Below, piece after piece: positions 9,511 to 20,952 of a DNA stretch of 64,000 nucleotides. Position 1 is the stretch's first letter, and the number at the start of each line of letters is the position of its first letter. Below the pieces are notes generated by a model. It saw only the letters and a list, made by a program, of their open reading frames with translations, searched no databases and was not told where the DNA came from. The DNA is from Shinella kummerowiae (lineage in GTDB: Bacteria; Pseudomonadota; Alphaproteobacteria; Rhizobiales; Rhizobiaceae), in assembly GCF_009827055.1 (NCBI RefSeq), contig NZ_WUMK01000001.1:682001-746000 (forward strand), written 5' to 3'. A program made the position numbers and the translations under genes.

Positions 9511-9587
9511 TCGTCATGGTCGGGCTTGACCCGACCATCCACGCCACGGGCGTTGATGGATCCTCGGGTCAAGCCCGAGGATGACGG
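9511..9587. repeat. Double-palindrome intergenic repeat element
   Basis: Two palindromes stand in inverted orientation: the left one has arms TGGTCGGG and CCCGACCA, the right one CCTCGGG and CCCGAGG, and the outermost bases CGTCAT and ATGACG also pair. The core motif around GGGCTTGACCC is a very common interspersed repeat in alphaproteobacterial genomes. It sits between the 3' ends of convergent genes, where it may act as a transcript-end hairpin. Confidence 0.75.
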
Positions 9588-9628
9588 TAGCGGCTGGGGT
9601 TTTGGTTTCATTGCACCGGAGCAACGGA

Positions 9629-10567
9629 TCAGACATCGCCCTTGAACGTATCGCAGGCATCGACGCGGCCCGTGTCGAAGCCTCGCTTGAACCAGCGACG
9701 GCGCTGATCGGACGTGCCGTGGTTGAAGCTTTCCGGCACCACATAACCCTGCATGCGCTTCTGCAACGTGTCGTCGCCGATCTGGGTCGCGGCGTTCAGC
9801 GCTTCATCCAGATCGCCGCTCTCGAGCAAGCCCTTCTGCTGCGTGTACTTGCCCCAGATGCCGGCGTAGCAATCGGCCTGAAGCTCGACGCGGATCGACA
9901 TCTGGTTGGCTTCCACCTCGCTCATGCGCTGGCGCTGCTGGTTGAAGCGCGGCAGCACGCCGGTGAGGTTCTGCACGTGATGGCCGACCTCGTGCGCGAC
10001 GACATAGGCCTGGGCGAAGTCGCCGGCCGCATCGAACTTGTTGGCGAGCTCATCGAAGAAGCTCATGTCGAGATAGACCTTGCGGTCGCCCGGGCAATAG
10101 AACGGGCCGGAGGCCGCCGAGGCAAAGCCGCAGGCCGACTGCACAGAGCCCGAGAAGAGCACCATCTTCGGCTCCTCGTATTTTTCACCGGCCGACTGGA
10201 AGATGCCGTTCCAGGTGTCTTCCGTCTCGGCAAGCACCGTCGACATGAAGGCCTTGGTTTCTTCTTCCTGCGGCGACGTTCGCCGGCTGGCGCTTTCGGT
10301 CTGCTCGAAGCCCGGCATGCTGACCTGCCCGCCGCCGCCCTCGCCCATTACCTGCAACAGGTCGATGCCCATCATCTTAAAAACGAAATAGATGACGACG
10401 AGGAAGATGATCGTGCCGATGCTCATGCCGCCGCCGGCGCGACGTCCGCCCATCGGAATGCGGAAACCGCCATTACCACGACCGAACGGATTGCTTCCGC
10501 CTGCCGAAGGCCCGGCGCCGCGCTGGTCCTCGATGTTGCTCGACTGCCGACGACCTTTCCATTCCAT
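9629..10567 (-). CDS. YpfJ-type neutral zinc metallopeptidase (membrane-anchored)
   Basis: The 312-residue protein matches the YpfJ/KPN_02809 family. A Gly/Arg-rich N-terminus (starting MEWKGRRQSSNIEDQRG) is followed by one membrane span at about residues 49-67 (GTIIFLVVIYFVFKMM). The zinc site HEVGHH lies at about residue 190, with a downstream Glu in VELQADCYAGIW as probable third ligand. The C-terminal block SFNHGTSDQRRRWFKRGFDTG is a family signature. The peptidase domain probably faces the periplasm. Its substrate is unknown. No operon partner is evident; the PAP2 gene upstream on the same strand is 100 bases away. Confidence 0.92.
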   Translation of the reverse strand: MEWKGRRQSSNIEDQRGAGPSAGGSNPFGRGNGGFRIPMGGRRAGGGMSIGTIIFLVVIYFVFKMMGIDLLQVMGEGGGGQVSMPGFEQTESASRRTSPQEEETKAFMSTVLAETEDTWNGIFQSAGEKYEEPKMVLFSGSVQSACGFASAASGPFYCPGDRKVYLDMSFFDELANKFDAAGDFAQAYVVAHEVGHHVQNLTGVLPRFNQQRQRMSEVEANQMSIRVELQADCYAGIWGKYTQQKGLLESGDLDEALNAATQIGDDTLQKRMQGYVVPESFNHGTSDQRRRWFKRGFDTGRVDACDTFKGDV

Positions 10568-10668
10568 TGCGAGATCTCCCGTTCACCCTCTGGGCGTTCC
10601 TGCGGACAAAAGTGCCCTCAGCTTCCTCAGATAACAGGGACCATTATAAATTCAATGGCGGCAACAGT

Positions 10669-11601
10669 CTAAGCCGCTGTTGCCGCCGCCGCTTCGTTCG
10701 CTCCTTGCCCGGGAGAGAGCCTGAACACGGCCGTGACGAGAGCAATCGCGACCGCCGCGACGCCGATGCCGGCAATGACATCAACGAGATAGTGCCCACC
10801 ATGCGTAATGGCAGAAATGCCCATAGAGAGATTGAGCACGAGGAACGGATATCTGAGGCGTCGGACCTCCCACAACGCCCAGGCACAGATCACCGCAACG
10901 CCCGCATGCACAGAGGGAAATGTCAGAATGCCCATCATCTCCGTCAGCGAGAAGGCAAAACTCGGATCGCCGCGAACACCGTTGAACTGTTCGAGAAACG
11001 CAAAGCCGAAATAGGTGTCGATGTTGTTGAGGCCTAGTGCGGACATATCGTAGGCAGCATAGGCACCGATGGCCGGGAACCAGACGGAAATCAGGCAAGC
11101 CGCAAAACAAAGCAGGCCATAGGCCGCAACCATGGCATAGGCCCGGACATGTTTGCCGCCAAACACGAGAAAGACCGGTGTCAGGAAAAGCTGCGGCGTG
11201 AAGCTTTGATAGGCATATTCCAGGACCGTAGCGAATACAGGACGAGCGTCAACCAAGCCGACGAAGGTTCGCCAGTCGAATCCGAGCGCCTTGTCCATCT
11301 GAGTGAGTGCATCGTCTGCCAAGGGAAAGTTCGCGCCAACGGCCGCGTAGCTGCACAGACCAATCGGAATCATCAAAAGAAAGCCGCAGAGGATCGCTTC
11401 CAGCGCCACGCGCATCGGTTCCATGCGGCGAAACATGGCGTAGAGAATGCCGGCCGCCGCCGGCAACACGATCGCTTTCAGCAGCACGCCGAAGGAACCG
11501 TAGTCGACCGCCATGCCTTGCAGCCAGACGATTGGAAACGCCACGACATAGGCGAGCCCCACGAAGGCGAACAGAACAATACGTGCGCGTGCGATGCTCA
11601 T
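10669..11601 (-). CDS. PAP2-superfamily membrane protein
   Basis: A membrane protein of about 310 residues with 6-7 spans. The phosphatase motifs of the PAP2 superfamily are recognisable as FPSVHAGVA (normally PSGH, here PSVH) and HGGHYLVDVIAG (normally SR-x5-H-x3-D), the form seen in inositolphosphotransferase-like (Aur1/Ipt1) members. The ATG at 11599-11601 has GGGG five bases upstream; an in-frame start 96 bases further upstream is possible. Lipid phosphate hydrolysis or head-group transfer at the inner membrane is the likely activity; the precise substrate cannot be told. Confidence 0.82.
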   Translation of the reverse strand: MSIARARIVLFAFVGLAYVVAFPIVWLQGMAVDYGSFGVLLKAIVLPAAAGILYAMFRRMEPMRVALEAILCGFLLMIPIGLCSYAAVGANFPLADDALTQMDKALGFDWRTFVGLVDARPVFATVLEYAYQSFTPQLFLTPVFLVFGGKHVRAYAMVAAYGLLCFAACLISVWFPAIGAYAAYDMSALGLNNIDTYFGFAFLEQFNGVRGDPSFAFSLTEMMGILTFPSVHAGVAVICAWALWEVRRLRYPFLVLNLSMGISAITHGGHYLVDVIAGIGVAAVAIALVTAVFRLSPGQGANEAAAATAA

Positions 11602-11717
11602 TCCTGCCCCGGCGGCGTCTCGACAAACCGTTTCCATGAAGGCGCAAACAGGTAAAGAAAGCAGAAAGACGGGACCGATCAATCCGCCATGTGGCAATTT
11701 AACCGGTACCTCTTCGC

Positions 11718-12236
11718 TCAGCGCCGCCGGAATGTTTCGAAACGCTCCAGCCAGCCGGCTTCGCGGATCGCAAGCGCACCGGCTGCGACCAGCAGGACGC
11801 AGACGAGAGCGGCGGCGACTCCGCTGACGAAACCTGATGCGCCATCGAAAATGATCGCCCCCATCACGCGGTGTGGCACCAGGGTGAACAGCCCCGCCAC
11901 GACGATGCCGCCGAAATACATGCCGGCGACTTGCGCCCGGTGCGCGCGGATATCGCCGCGGCGCGCGGCGCGGATCGCGGGGATGCTGCCGACGATGACA
12001 TAGATAGAGAGAAGATGGATCGGACTGAAGTTTCCGACCGTCTTCAGGTCATGGATGAAGAAGGTTGAAAAACTCGTCACGACCATCAGCACCAGCCAGA
12101 TTTTCCCCAGCAGGCGATGGGCGGGCGTTCCCTTCCGGCGCGCGAGCAGCACGGCCCCGAGCACGGCGGCGGGCAGCACCGTCGCGACATGGAATTGCAC
12201 GGCAATGGGAGCGTTGAGAAGCGGTTCGATGGTCAT
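11718..12236 (-). CDS. DUF2306 membrane protein
   Basis: A 172-residue protein with four or five hydrophobic spans. The segment HRLLGKIWLVLMVVTSFSTFFIHD and the later R-AHRAQVAGMYFGG are the conserved pattern of the DUF2306 (YozB-related) family, where His residues at membrane edges suggest haem or metal handling, but no function is established. It diverges from a membrane-bound LytTR regulator with only 91 bases between the starts, an arrangement suggesting that the regulator controls it or that the two form a regulatory pair. Confidence 0.85.
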   Translation of the reverse strand: MTIEPLLNAPIAVQFHVATVLPAAVLGAVLLARRKGTPAHRLLGKIWLVLMVVTSFSTFFIHDLKTVGNFSPIHLLSIYVIVGSIPAIRAARRGDIRAHRAQVAGMYFGGIVVAGLFTLVPHRVMGAIIFDGASGFVSGVAAALVCVLLVAAGALAIREAGWLERFETFRRR

Positions 12237-12327
12237 GGCGGGTTCCGGGCACGGTTGAAATCGGCCCCGTCTTCCGCCATTGATCGGATCGCCTCAAACG
12301 CTTTGGCCCGAACGGACGGAAAACTTC

Positions 12328-13119
12328 GTGAAACGCCCCCTCCTGCAATCCGCGCTTCGTGAACTGCAGGTGTTTCTGCGCTCGCCGCGGTTCTGGGCGA
12401 CCTTTGGCGCGGTCGTGCTGATCTTCTGGGTGACCGGCCCCTATGGCACCGCGGAGCGGCTGGCCACCGTGCCGCGCCTCGGCTTCTGGCTGGTGTTGCA
12501 CGCCGTCGCCTGGAGCATCGCTGTCACCGCCCTGGTGCTGGTGAACATGCTTCTTCTGCATCGCGTCCCCAGCCTCGCCGGCCGCATGGCGCTTGGCACG
12601 CTTGTGGCGGGAGTGCCGGTGGGGCTGGCGACGAAGGCGATCAGTCTTGCGACCTTTGGCGGCGCGGTGACGGTCTCGACCCTGGCCGAAAGCATCGCCA
12701 GCGGCCTTGTCCTCTCCGCCCTGTTCTGCGGCCTCACCTTCATGACGATGAGCAACAAGGCGGCGGACGCGCTCTCGCCCGCGCCTGAACCCACGGCGGA
12801 AGACCGGGCCGAGGTCGTTCTGTTGCGGCGCCTGAAGCCGGAAAACCGCGGGCCGATCCTGCATATGACCGTCGCGGATCACTATACCGACGTCATGACC
12901 AGCCGCGGGCGTGAGCTGATCCTGCTGCGCTTTTCCGATGCCCTGGAAGAACTCGGCGGCACGCCGGGGCTGCAGGTGCACCGCTCGCATTTCGTTGCCG
13001 ACAGCCATGTGGAAAAATTGCTGCGCGGCGACGGTAGGCTGACGGTCGTCTTGAAGGACGGGCAGGAAATCCCCGTGAGCCGCAGCCGCACCGAGGCGGT
13101 GCGCAACCGCTGGGGTTAG
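12328..13119 (+). CDS. Membrane-bound LytTR-family transcriptional regulator
   Basis: The 263-residue protein has four hydrophobic spans in the first 150 residues (for example FWATFGAVVLIFWVTG and ALVLVNMLLL) and a C-terminal LytTR DNA-binding domain (HYTDVMTSRGRELILLRFSDALEEL, then VHRSHFVA and the final SRSRTEAVR). A GTG at 12328 with GGACGGAAA upstream was chosen; a TTG at 12280 is also in frame. Such membrane-tethered LytTR proteins lack a receiver domain and probably sense a membrane signal directly. The divergent DUF2306 gene is the likely partner or target. Confidence 0.85.
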   Translation: MKRPLLQSALRELQVFLRSPRFWATFGAVVLIFWVTGPYGTAERLATVPRLGFWLVLHAVAWSIAVTALVLVNMLLLHRVPSLAGRMALGTLVAGVPVGLATKAISLATFGGAVTVSTLAESIASGLVLSALFCGLTFMTMSNKAADALSPAPEPTAEDRAEVVLLRRLKPENRGPILHMTVADHYTDVMTSRGRELILLRFSDALEELGGTPGLQVHRSHFVADSHVEKLLRGDGRLTVVLKDGQEIPVSRSRTEAVRNRWG

Positions 13120-13205
13120 GACAAAGAATTTTCGAGCGGCTGTCGGCTGGCAGATGCCCCGTTCGTCTCTAGGTATCAGTCCAACAAACGGCCAGGAGAA
13201 AACCC

Positions 13206-13865
13206 ATGAGAAAGATCATTGTCGGCGCCTTCGTCAGTCTCGACGGCGTCATGCAGGCGCCGGGCGGGCCCGAGGAGGACCCCATCGGCGGCTTCAAATT
13301 CGGCGGCTGGGTCGCGCCCCTTTTCGACGAGAAGATGGGTGCGTTCATCGGCGAACTCTTTTCGAGGCCGTTCGACCTGCTGCTGGGCCGCAAGACCTAC
13401 GATATCTTCGCCGCCCACTGGCCCTATGCGGCAAAGGACGACCCGATCGGCCCGCTCTTCGACCGCATCAACAAATATGTCGCGACCCGCAATCCGGCCT
13501 TCAAGACCAGCTGGCAGAACAGTCATCTGCTCGGCGCCGATGCAATCGCGGCCGTGAAGGCATTGAAGAGCGAGGATGGTCCGGACCTCCTGACGCAGGG
13601 TTCCACGGAATTCCTCAAGGCGCTGTTCGAAAACGACCTCGTCGACGAGATCCACGTCTCCGTCTTCCCGGTCATCCTGGGCAAGGGCAAGCGGCTGTTC
13701 GGCGACGCTTCTTTCCCACGCGCGCTGACGCTCGTCGAATCGCGCACGAGCGATTCAGGCGTCGTCATGAGCAAATATGCCCGCGCCGGCGACGTCACCA
13801 CCGGCTCCTTCGAGTTCGACACACCGACCGACGCTGAACTGGAGCGGCGCCGCAACCTGACATGA
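13206..13865 (+). CDS. Dihydrofolate reductase-like (RibD C-terminal domain) protein
   Basis: A 219-residue protein of the YyaP/YwjB type, built on the reductase fold of the RibD C-terminal domain. The N-terminus MRKIIVGAFVSLDGVMQAPGGPEED and the stretches LLLGRKTYDIF and FPVILGKGKRLF are family signatures. AGGAGAAAA lies properly before the ATG. NADPH binding is expected from the family, but its natural substrate is not known and it is not a true folate enzyme gene by context. It stands alone between the LytTR gene and the AmpR-type regulator. Confidence 0.88.
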   Translation: MRKIIVGAFVSLDGVMQAPGGPEEDPIGGFKFGGWVAPLFDEKMGAFIGELFSRPFDLLLGRKTYDIFAAHWPYAAKDDPIGPLFDRINKYVATRNPAFKTSWQNSHLLGADAIAAVKALKSEDGPDLLTQGSTEFLKALFENDLVDEIHVSVFPVILGKGKRLFGDASFPRALTLVESRTSDSGVVMSKYARAGDVTTGSFEFDTPTDAELERRRNLT

Positions 13866-13973
13866 CGGGCGCCGGAGCAAGTCCAGCAAAAGTGCGCAGC
13901 GGTTTTGCGTCCGCAATTGCGTAAAAACGAAGAGGTAGAGCGTTTTCGCGGTTCGAAGAAAAGCGGAAATGCT

Positions 13974-14861
13974 CTAGCCCAGCCCCTCCTCCGCCACCGT
14001 CTCCTGAAGCCAGTTGGCAAAGGCGGACATGGCAGGGGTGGCGCTGCGCGATTGCAGGCGCGTGAGCCAGTAGCTGCCGAGCACGACACTTGTCTTGAAC
14101 GGTTGCACGACGGCACCGGCCGACAGCAGCCGGGAAAACATCAAGGGCGGCGCAAGACCCACGCCCGCGCCCTGCAGCACCGCCTCCATCATCGCCAGTG
14201 ACGTATCGAAGACGATGGCGTTCTGCGGGGGCGGGGTGCGCGGCAGGCCGGCCGCCTCGAACCAGCGGGTCCATTCGTCGCGGCGGTAGGAGCGCAGCAG
14301 CGTCAGGCCGAGCAGGTCTTCAGGCGTGTTCAAATCCCGCGCGACCGGGGGCGTGGCGAGAACAGAGAGCGGCGCGTCGAAAAGCCGGAAGGCATCCGTG
14401 CCGTGCCAGGCGCCGGCGCCGAAGCGGATGGCGAAGTCCAGCCCCTCGGCGGCGAGGTCAACGCGGTTGTTGTTGGTGGACAACCGCACCTCCACGAACG
14501 GATGGCGCTCGCGGAAGCTGGCGAGACGCGGCAGCAGCCAGCCGACGGCGAAGGTGCCGACGGCGCCGACCGTCAGGATTTCCCGCACATGCCCGCCGCG
14601 AAAACGCTCCACGGCATCCGCCATGCGATCAAAGCTGTCGCGCAGCACCGGCAGCAGGCTTTCGCCCTCGGCCGTGATCATCAGCCCGCGCGGCAGGCGT
14701 TTGAACAGGATGACGCCGAGCTGCTCCTCCAGGCTCTTCACCTGATGGCTGACAGCCGCCTGCGTGACATTCAGCTCGATCGCCGCGCGCGTGAAGCTGA
14801 GATGCCGGGCGGAGGCCTCGAAAGCGCGAAAGGCGTTTAGCGGCAGATAAGGCCGAACCAT
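13974..14861 (-). CDS. ampR: AmpR-type LysR regulator of beta-lactamase
   Basis: A 295-residue LysR protein whose sequence follows Pseudomonas AmpR closely along its whole length: LPLNAFRAFEASARHLSFTRAA, TQAAVSHQVKSLEEQLG, FKRLPRGLMIT, VGAVGTFAVGWLLPRLASF, LLRSYRRDEWTRWFEAAGLP and VLGSYWLTRLQSRS. AmpR senses muropeptides from peptidoglycan recycling and switches beta-lactamase transcription. The gene diverges from a class D beta-lactamase with 110 bases between starts, exactly the ampR-bla arrangement, but the classic partner is class C or A rather than D. The symbol is given on similarity from memory; the GcvA subgroup is the alternative. Confidence 0.85.
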   Translation of the reverse strand: MVRPYLPLNAFRAFEASARHLSFTRAAIELNVTQAAVSHQVKSLEEQLGVILFKRLPRGLMITAEGESLLPVLRDSFDRMADAVERFRGGHVREILTVGAVGTFAVGWLLPRLASFRERHPFVEVRLSTNNNRVDLAAEGLDFAIRFGAGAWHGTDAFRLFDAPLSVLATPPVARDLNTPEDLLGLTLLRSYRRDEWTRWFEAAGLPRTPPPQNAIVFDTSLAMMEAVLQGAGVGLAPPLMFSRLLSAGAVVQPFKTSVVLGSYWLTRLQSRSATPAMSAFANWLQETVAEEGLG

Positions 14862-14971
14862 GGCAATGCCCCAGTTTTCCTAATGGCTGAGACCAGTATT
14901 GATCTTTTGTCAGTTCGTCAAAGCATTGCTATCCAGAATGCGCAAGCCATTCGGAATTCAAGGAAAACGTG

Positions 14972-15778
14972 ATGGATATTCGTCTATTCGCGGCCAGCGC
15001 CCTGCTCGCCGCTGGCGTCAGTGCGCCCGCGCAAGCCCGCATTATTTGTACGATCGTTGCCGATGCGGCAAGCAACGAGGTCATTCTGGAAAAGGGCGAT
15101 TGCGCAAGCCGTGTCACCCCTGCGTCAACGTTCAAGGTGCCGCTTGCCGTGATGGGCTACGATTCCGGCTATCTGGAAGATGCAAACGAGCCGGCGCTGC
15201 CCTTCATGAAGGGCTATCCGGACTGGGGCGGCGATGCCTGGCGCCAGCCGACGACACCGAAACGCTGGATGGAATTCTCCGTCGTCTGGTTCTCGCAGCG
15301 CATCACTGAGTTTCTCGGCTACGAACAGTTGCGTGACTATGCCGACGCTTTCGGCTACGGCAATGCCGACATGACGGGCGATCCCGGCAAGAACAATGGC
15401 CTGGAACGGGCCTGGATCGCCTCCTCGCTGCAAATCTCGCCGCGCGAGCAGATCGAATTCCTCAAGAAGCTAGTGAACCACGAACTGCCGGTCTCCGCCG
15501 AAGCGATGGATGCGGCCATGGCAATCGTCGAGCGCCGTGACATCGCCGACGACTGGGGCGCACAGGGCAAGACCGGCATGGCCTATCCGCGCAAGGCGGA
15601 CGGCAATTTCGACTACAACAAGCCGTGGGGCTGGTATGTCGGATGGGCACGCCGCGAGGAACGCACCGTCGTCTTCGCGCGGCTGGTGCAGGACGAGAAG
15701 AAGCAGGAACCGCGCACGAGCCTGCGGGCAAGGGACAGCATCTTGCAGGAACTGCCGGGCATATTGGCGACGGATTGA
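14972..15778 (+). CDS. Class D (OXA-type) beta-lactamase
   Basis: A 268-residue serine beta-lactamase exported by a signal peptide (cleavage probably after AQA at about residue 22). All class D motifs are present: STFK at 52-55 with the nucleophile Ser52 and carboxylated Lys55, SVV at 103-105, YGN at 129-131, and KTG at 200-202; the Trp in ERAWIASSLQISP at 148 corresponds to the carbamate-stabilising Trp154. The ATG at 14972 with AAGGA seven bases upstream was preferred to GTG at 14969. It is divergent from an AmpR-type regulator. Hydrolytic spectrum cannot be predicted from this. Confidence 0.93.
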   Translation: MDIRLFAASALLAAGVSAPAQARIICTIVADAASNEVILEKGDCASRVTPASTFKVPLAVMGYDSGYLEDANEPALPFMKGYPDWGGDAWRQPTTPKRWMEFSVVWFSQRITEFLGYEQLRDYADAFGYGNADMTGDPGKNNGLERAWIASSLQISPREQIEFLKKLVNHELPVSAEAMDAAMAIVERRDIADDWGAQGKTGMAYPRKADGNFDYNKPWGWYVGWARREERTVVFARLVQDEKKQEPRTSLRARDSILQELPGILATD

Positions 15779-15789
15779 GCGGGAGCATT

Positions 15790-15907
15790 GCCCCTCACCC
15801 GCCTGCCGGCATCCTCTGCCCGCAAGCGGGGCGAGGAGGGAAAGCCTCGCCGTTCTGCCCCTTCTCCCTGCTTGCAGGGAAAGGGTCCTGGCAGGGAGAT
15901 GAGGGGC
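15790..15907. repeat. Rhizobial-type intergenic mosaic repeat
   Basis: An approximately 118-base element with inverted ends (GCCCCTCA at 15790 and TGAGGGGC at 15900) and internal pairs such as CCCTGCTTGCAGGG and GCCCGCAAGCGGGGC-like arms. Elements starting with CCCCTCACCC and rich in such hairpins are abundant in Rhizobiaceae (RIME-like). It lies between convergent 3' ends of the beta-lactamase and the monooxygenase. Confidence 0.6.
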
Positions 15908-15920
15908 GGCCGCGCAACAC

Positions 15921-17102
15921 CTATCGCGGAGGAACCATGCCCAGCCCCTTGCGGGCGAGGCCCGACACATTGAGGGCAAGTTTTCGCCGAAAGACCGGCG
16001 AAGCATCGAGCACACGCAGGACAATGTTACGCCCGATCCGGCCAAGCGAACTGCGCATGGTCGCGATCGTCGTCAGGCGGCTCGCCAGTTCCAGCACCTC
16101 GGCGGCGGCGGGGCGGCGCTTCTCTTCGTAGAGGTCCAGCCTCGCCTCCGGCGCCTTGCCAAGCACGACATCGGCAAGCAATTGCCCGAGAACAACGGCA
16201 TCGACAAGCCCGGTGTTCATGCCCTGCCCACCGGCCGGGCTGTGCACATGGGCCGCATCCCCCATGATGAACAACGGACCCGAGCGATAGCGCGCGGCGA
16301 CACGGTGGTGCACGCGGAAACGCGAACTCCAGATGACATCGCGCACGCGACCCGGATTCTGCCGCGGGCCGCGCGCATCGAGAAGCGCCTGCACGAAGGC
16401 GGCGTCGGGCGCTTCCGGCGCCGCCTCGACCGGCGCGACGATACGATAGCGATGGCCGGGCAGTGGCGCGACGACACCCATGCCCTCCGGCGAAAAGAAC
16501 ACCGTCACCTCGTCGCCCAAGCCCCAGTCCATATGCACGTCGGCGAGCACGAAGGACTGCTCGTAGGTCTCACCGTCGAAGGTGATGCCGGCGGCACTGC
16601 GCACCACGCTGTGTATGCCGTCGCCGCCGACAACGTAACGCGCACGGATGGTTCTCGAGCCATCCGGTGTTTCGAGATGCACCGTTGCGCCGTTCGGATC
16701 GGGCTCGATCACCGTTGCGGACACACCACGCTCGACATGGCCGCCAAGGCTCACCAGCCGCTCGGCAAGGATCGCTTCTGTCTCGTCCTGCGGGACCATG
16801 AGAATCTGCGCGTAGCGCGAGGGCAGCATGGAGAAGTCGAGTTCCAGCAGCGCCTTGTCATGATCGCGCAAGGCAAAACGGGTGAGCACAAGGCCCCGCG
16901 CCTCCAATTCGTCAGTCACGCCGATGCGCTCCAGCACTTCGAGCGTATGCGCATGAATGACGGCGGCGCGAGAGGTGTTCTCGCCGACGGCCAGCCGGTC
17001 GACGATGACGGGACGGATGCCCGCCTGTTGCAGGGTGACGGCGAGCGCAAGGCCGCTTGGGCCCGCCCCGACGATCAGCACATCGGTTTCCTGCGGCAGC
17101 AT
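15921..17102 (-). CDS. FAD-dependent aromatic-ring-hydroxylase-type monooxygenase
   Basis: A 393-residue flavoprotein of the p-hydroxybenzoate hydroxylase class. The N-terminal Rossmann motif DVLIVGAGPSGLALA binds the ADP part of FAD, VGGDGIHSVVR is the DG motif contacting both FAD and NAD(P)H, and GDAAHVHSPAGGQGMNTGLVDA binds the flavin ribityl. It resembles rifampicin/tetracycline-type and phenol hydroxylases in this group; substrate unknown. The gene runs opposite to carB and the beta-lactamase and has no visible pathway partner. Confidence 0.9.
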   Translation of the reverse strand: MLPQETDVLIVGAGPSGLALAVTLQQAGIRPVIVDRLAVGENTSRAAVIHAHTLEVLERIGVTDELEARGLVLTRFALRDHDKALLELDFSMLPSRYAQILMVPQDETEAILAERLVSLGGHVERGVSATVIEPDPNGATVHLETPDGSRTIRARYVVGGDGIHSVVRSAAGITFDGETYEQSFVLADVHMDWGLGDEVTVFFSPEGMGVVAPLPGHRYRIVAPVEAAPEAPDAAFVQALLDARGPRQNPGRVRDVIWSSRFRVHHRVAARYRSGPLFIMGDAAHVHSPAGGQGMNTGLVDAVVLGQLLADVVLGKAPEARLDLYEEKRRPAAAEVLELASRLTTIATMRSSLGRIGRNIVLRVLDASPVFRRKLALNVSGLARKGLGMVPPR

Positions 17103-17411
17103 CGTTTAAACTCCCCAAATCGACCCGCATTGGCGTTTTCCCCGCGCGTCCGATTCTCCGCTCAGGAAGACGAAATTTGTCGGCATGTACAAGACTATTC
17201 TGGACATTGCCGCCTTGCCGACGGCAGGACAGTCTGCATCCCTGACTTTTCCTGTCGATGGGGCCATTTTCGGGGTTCCGCTCGCCCACGCATTTGCCTA
17301 TAAGCCGCTTCTAGCCTTGAAAGACCATTTTTGCGCGCCCGGCCCGGTGAACCCATCGCCATGGCCGGTTTTTCCGCGCACGCGGCCGAAGCGAAGAGAA
17401 CGGATAGAGAG
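17103..17411. other. Divergent monooxygenase/carB intergenic region, no gene
   Basis: This 309-base stretch holds the promoters of two divergent genes. A plausible -10 for carB, TATAAG, lies at about 17300-17305 with a weak TTCCGC 17 bases upstream. No protein gene, tRNA or clear riboswitch structure was recognised. The carB leader would be about 100 bases. Confidence 0.4.
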
Positions 17412-20894
<3,483 letters not shown>

Positions 20895-20916
20895 GGCTAC
20901 ATGCCGATCGACGTAT

Positions 20917-20952
20917 AAAAAGAGCCGGGCGACGCTGTCGCCCGGCTCTTTT
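20917..20952. terminator. Bidirectional terminator between carB and udgX
   Basis: A near-perfect hairpin with arms AAAAGAGCCGGGCGAC and GTCGCCCGGCTCTTTT around a three-base loop. T runs on both strands allow it to end both carB and the convergent glycosylase operon, whose stop codon directly abuts it. Confidence 0.92.
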
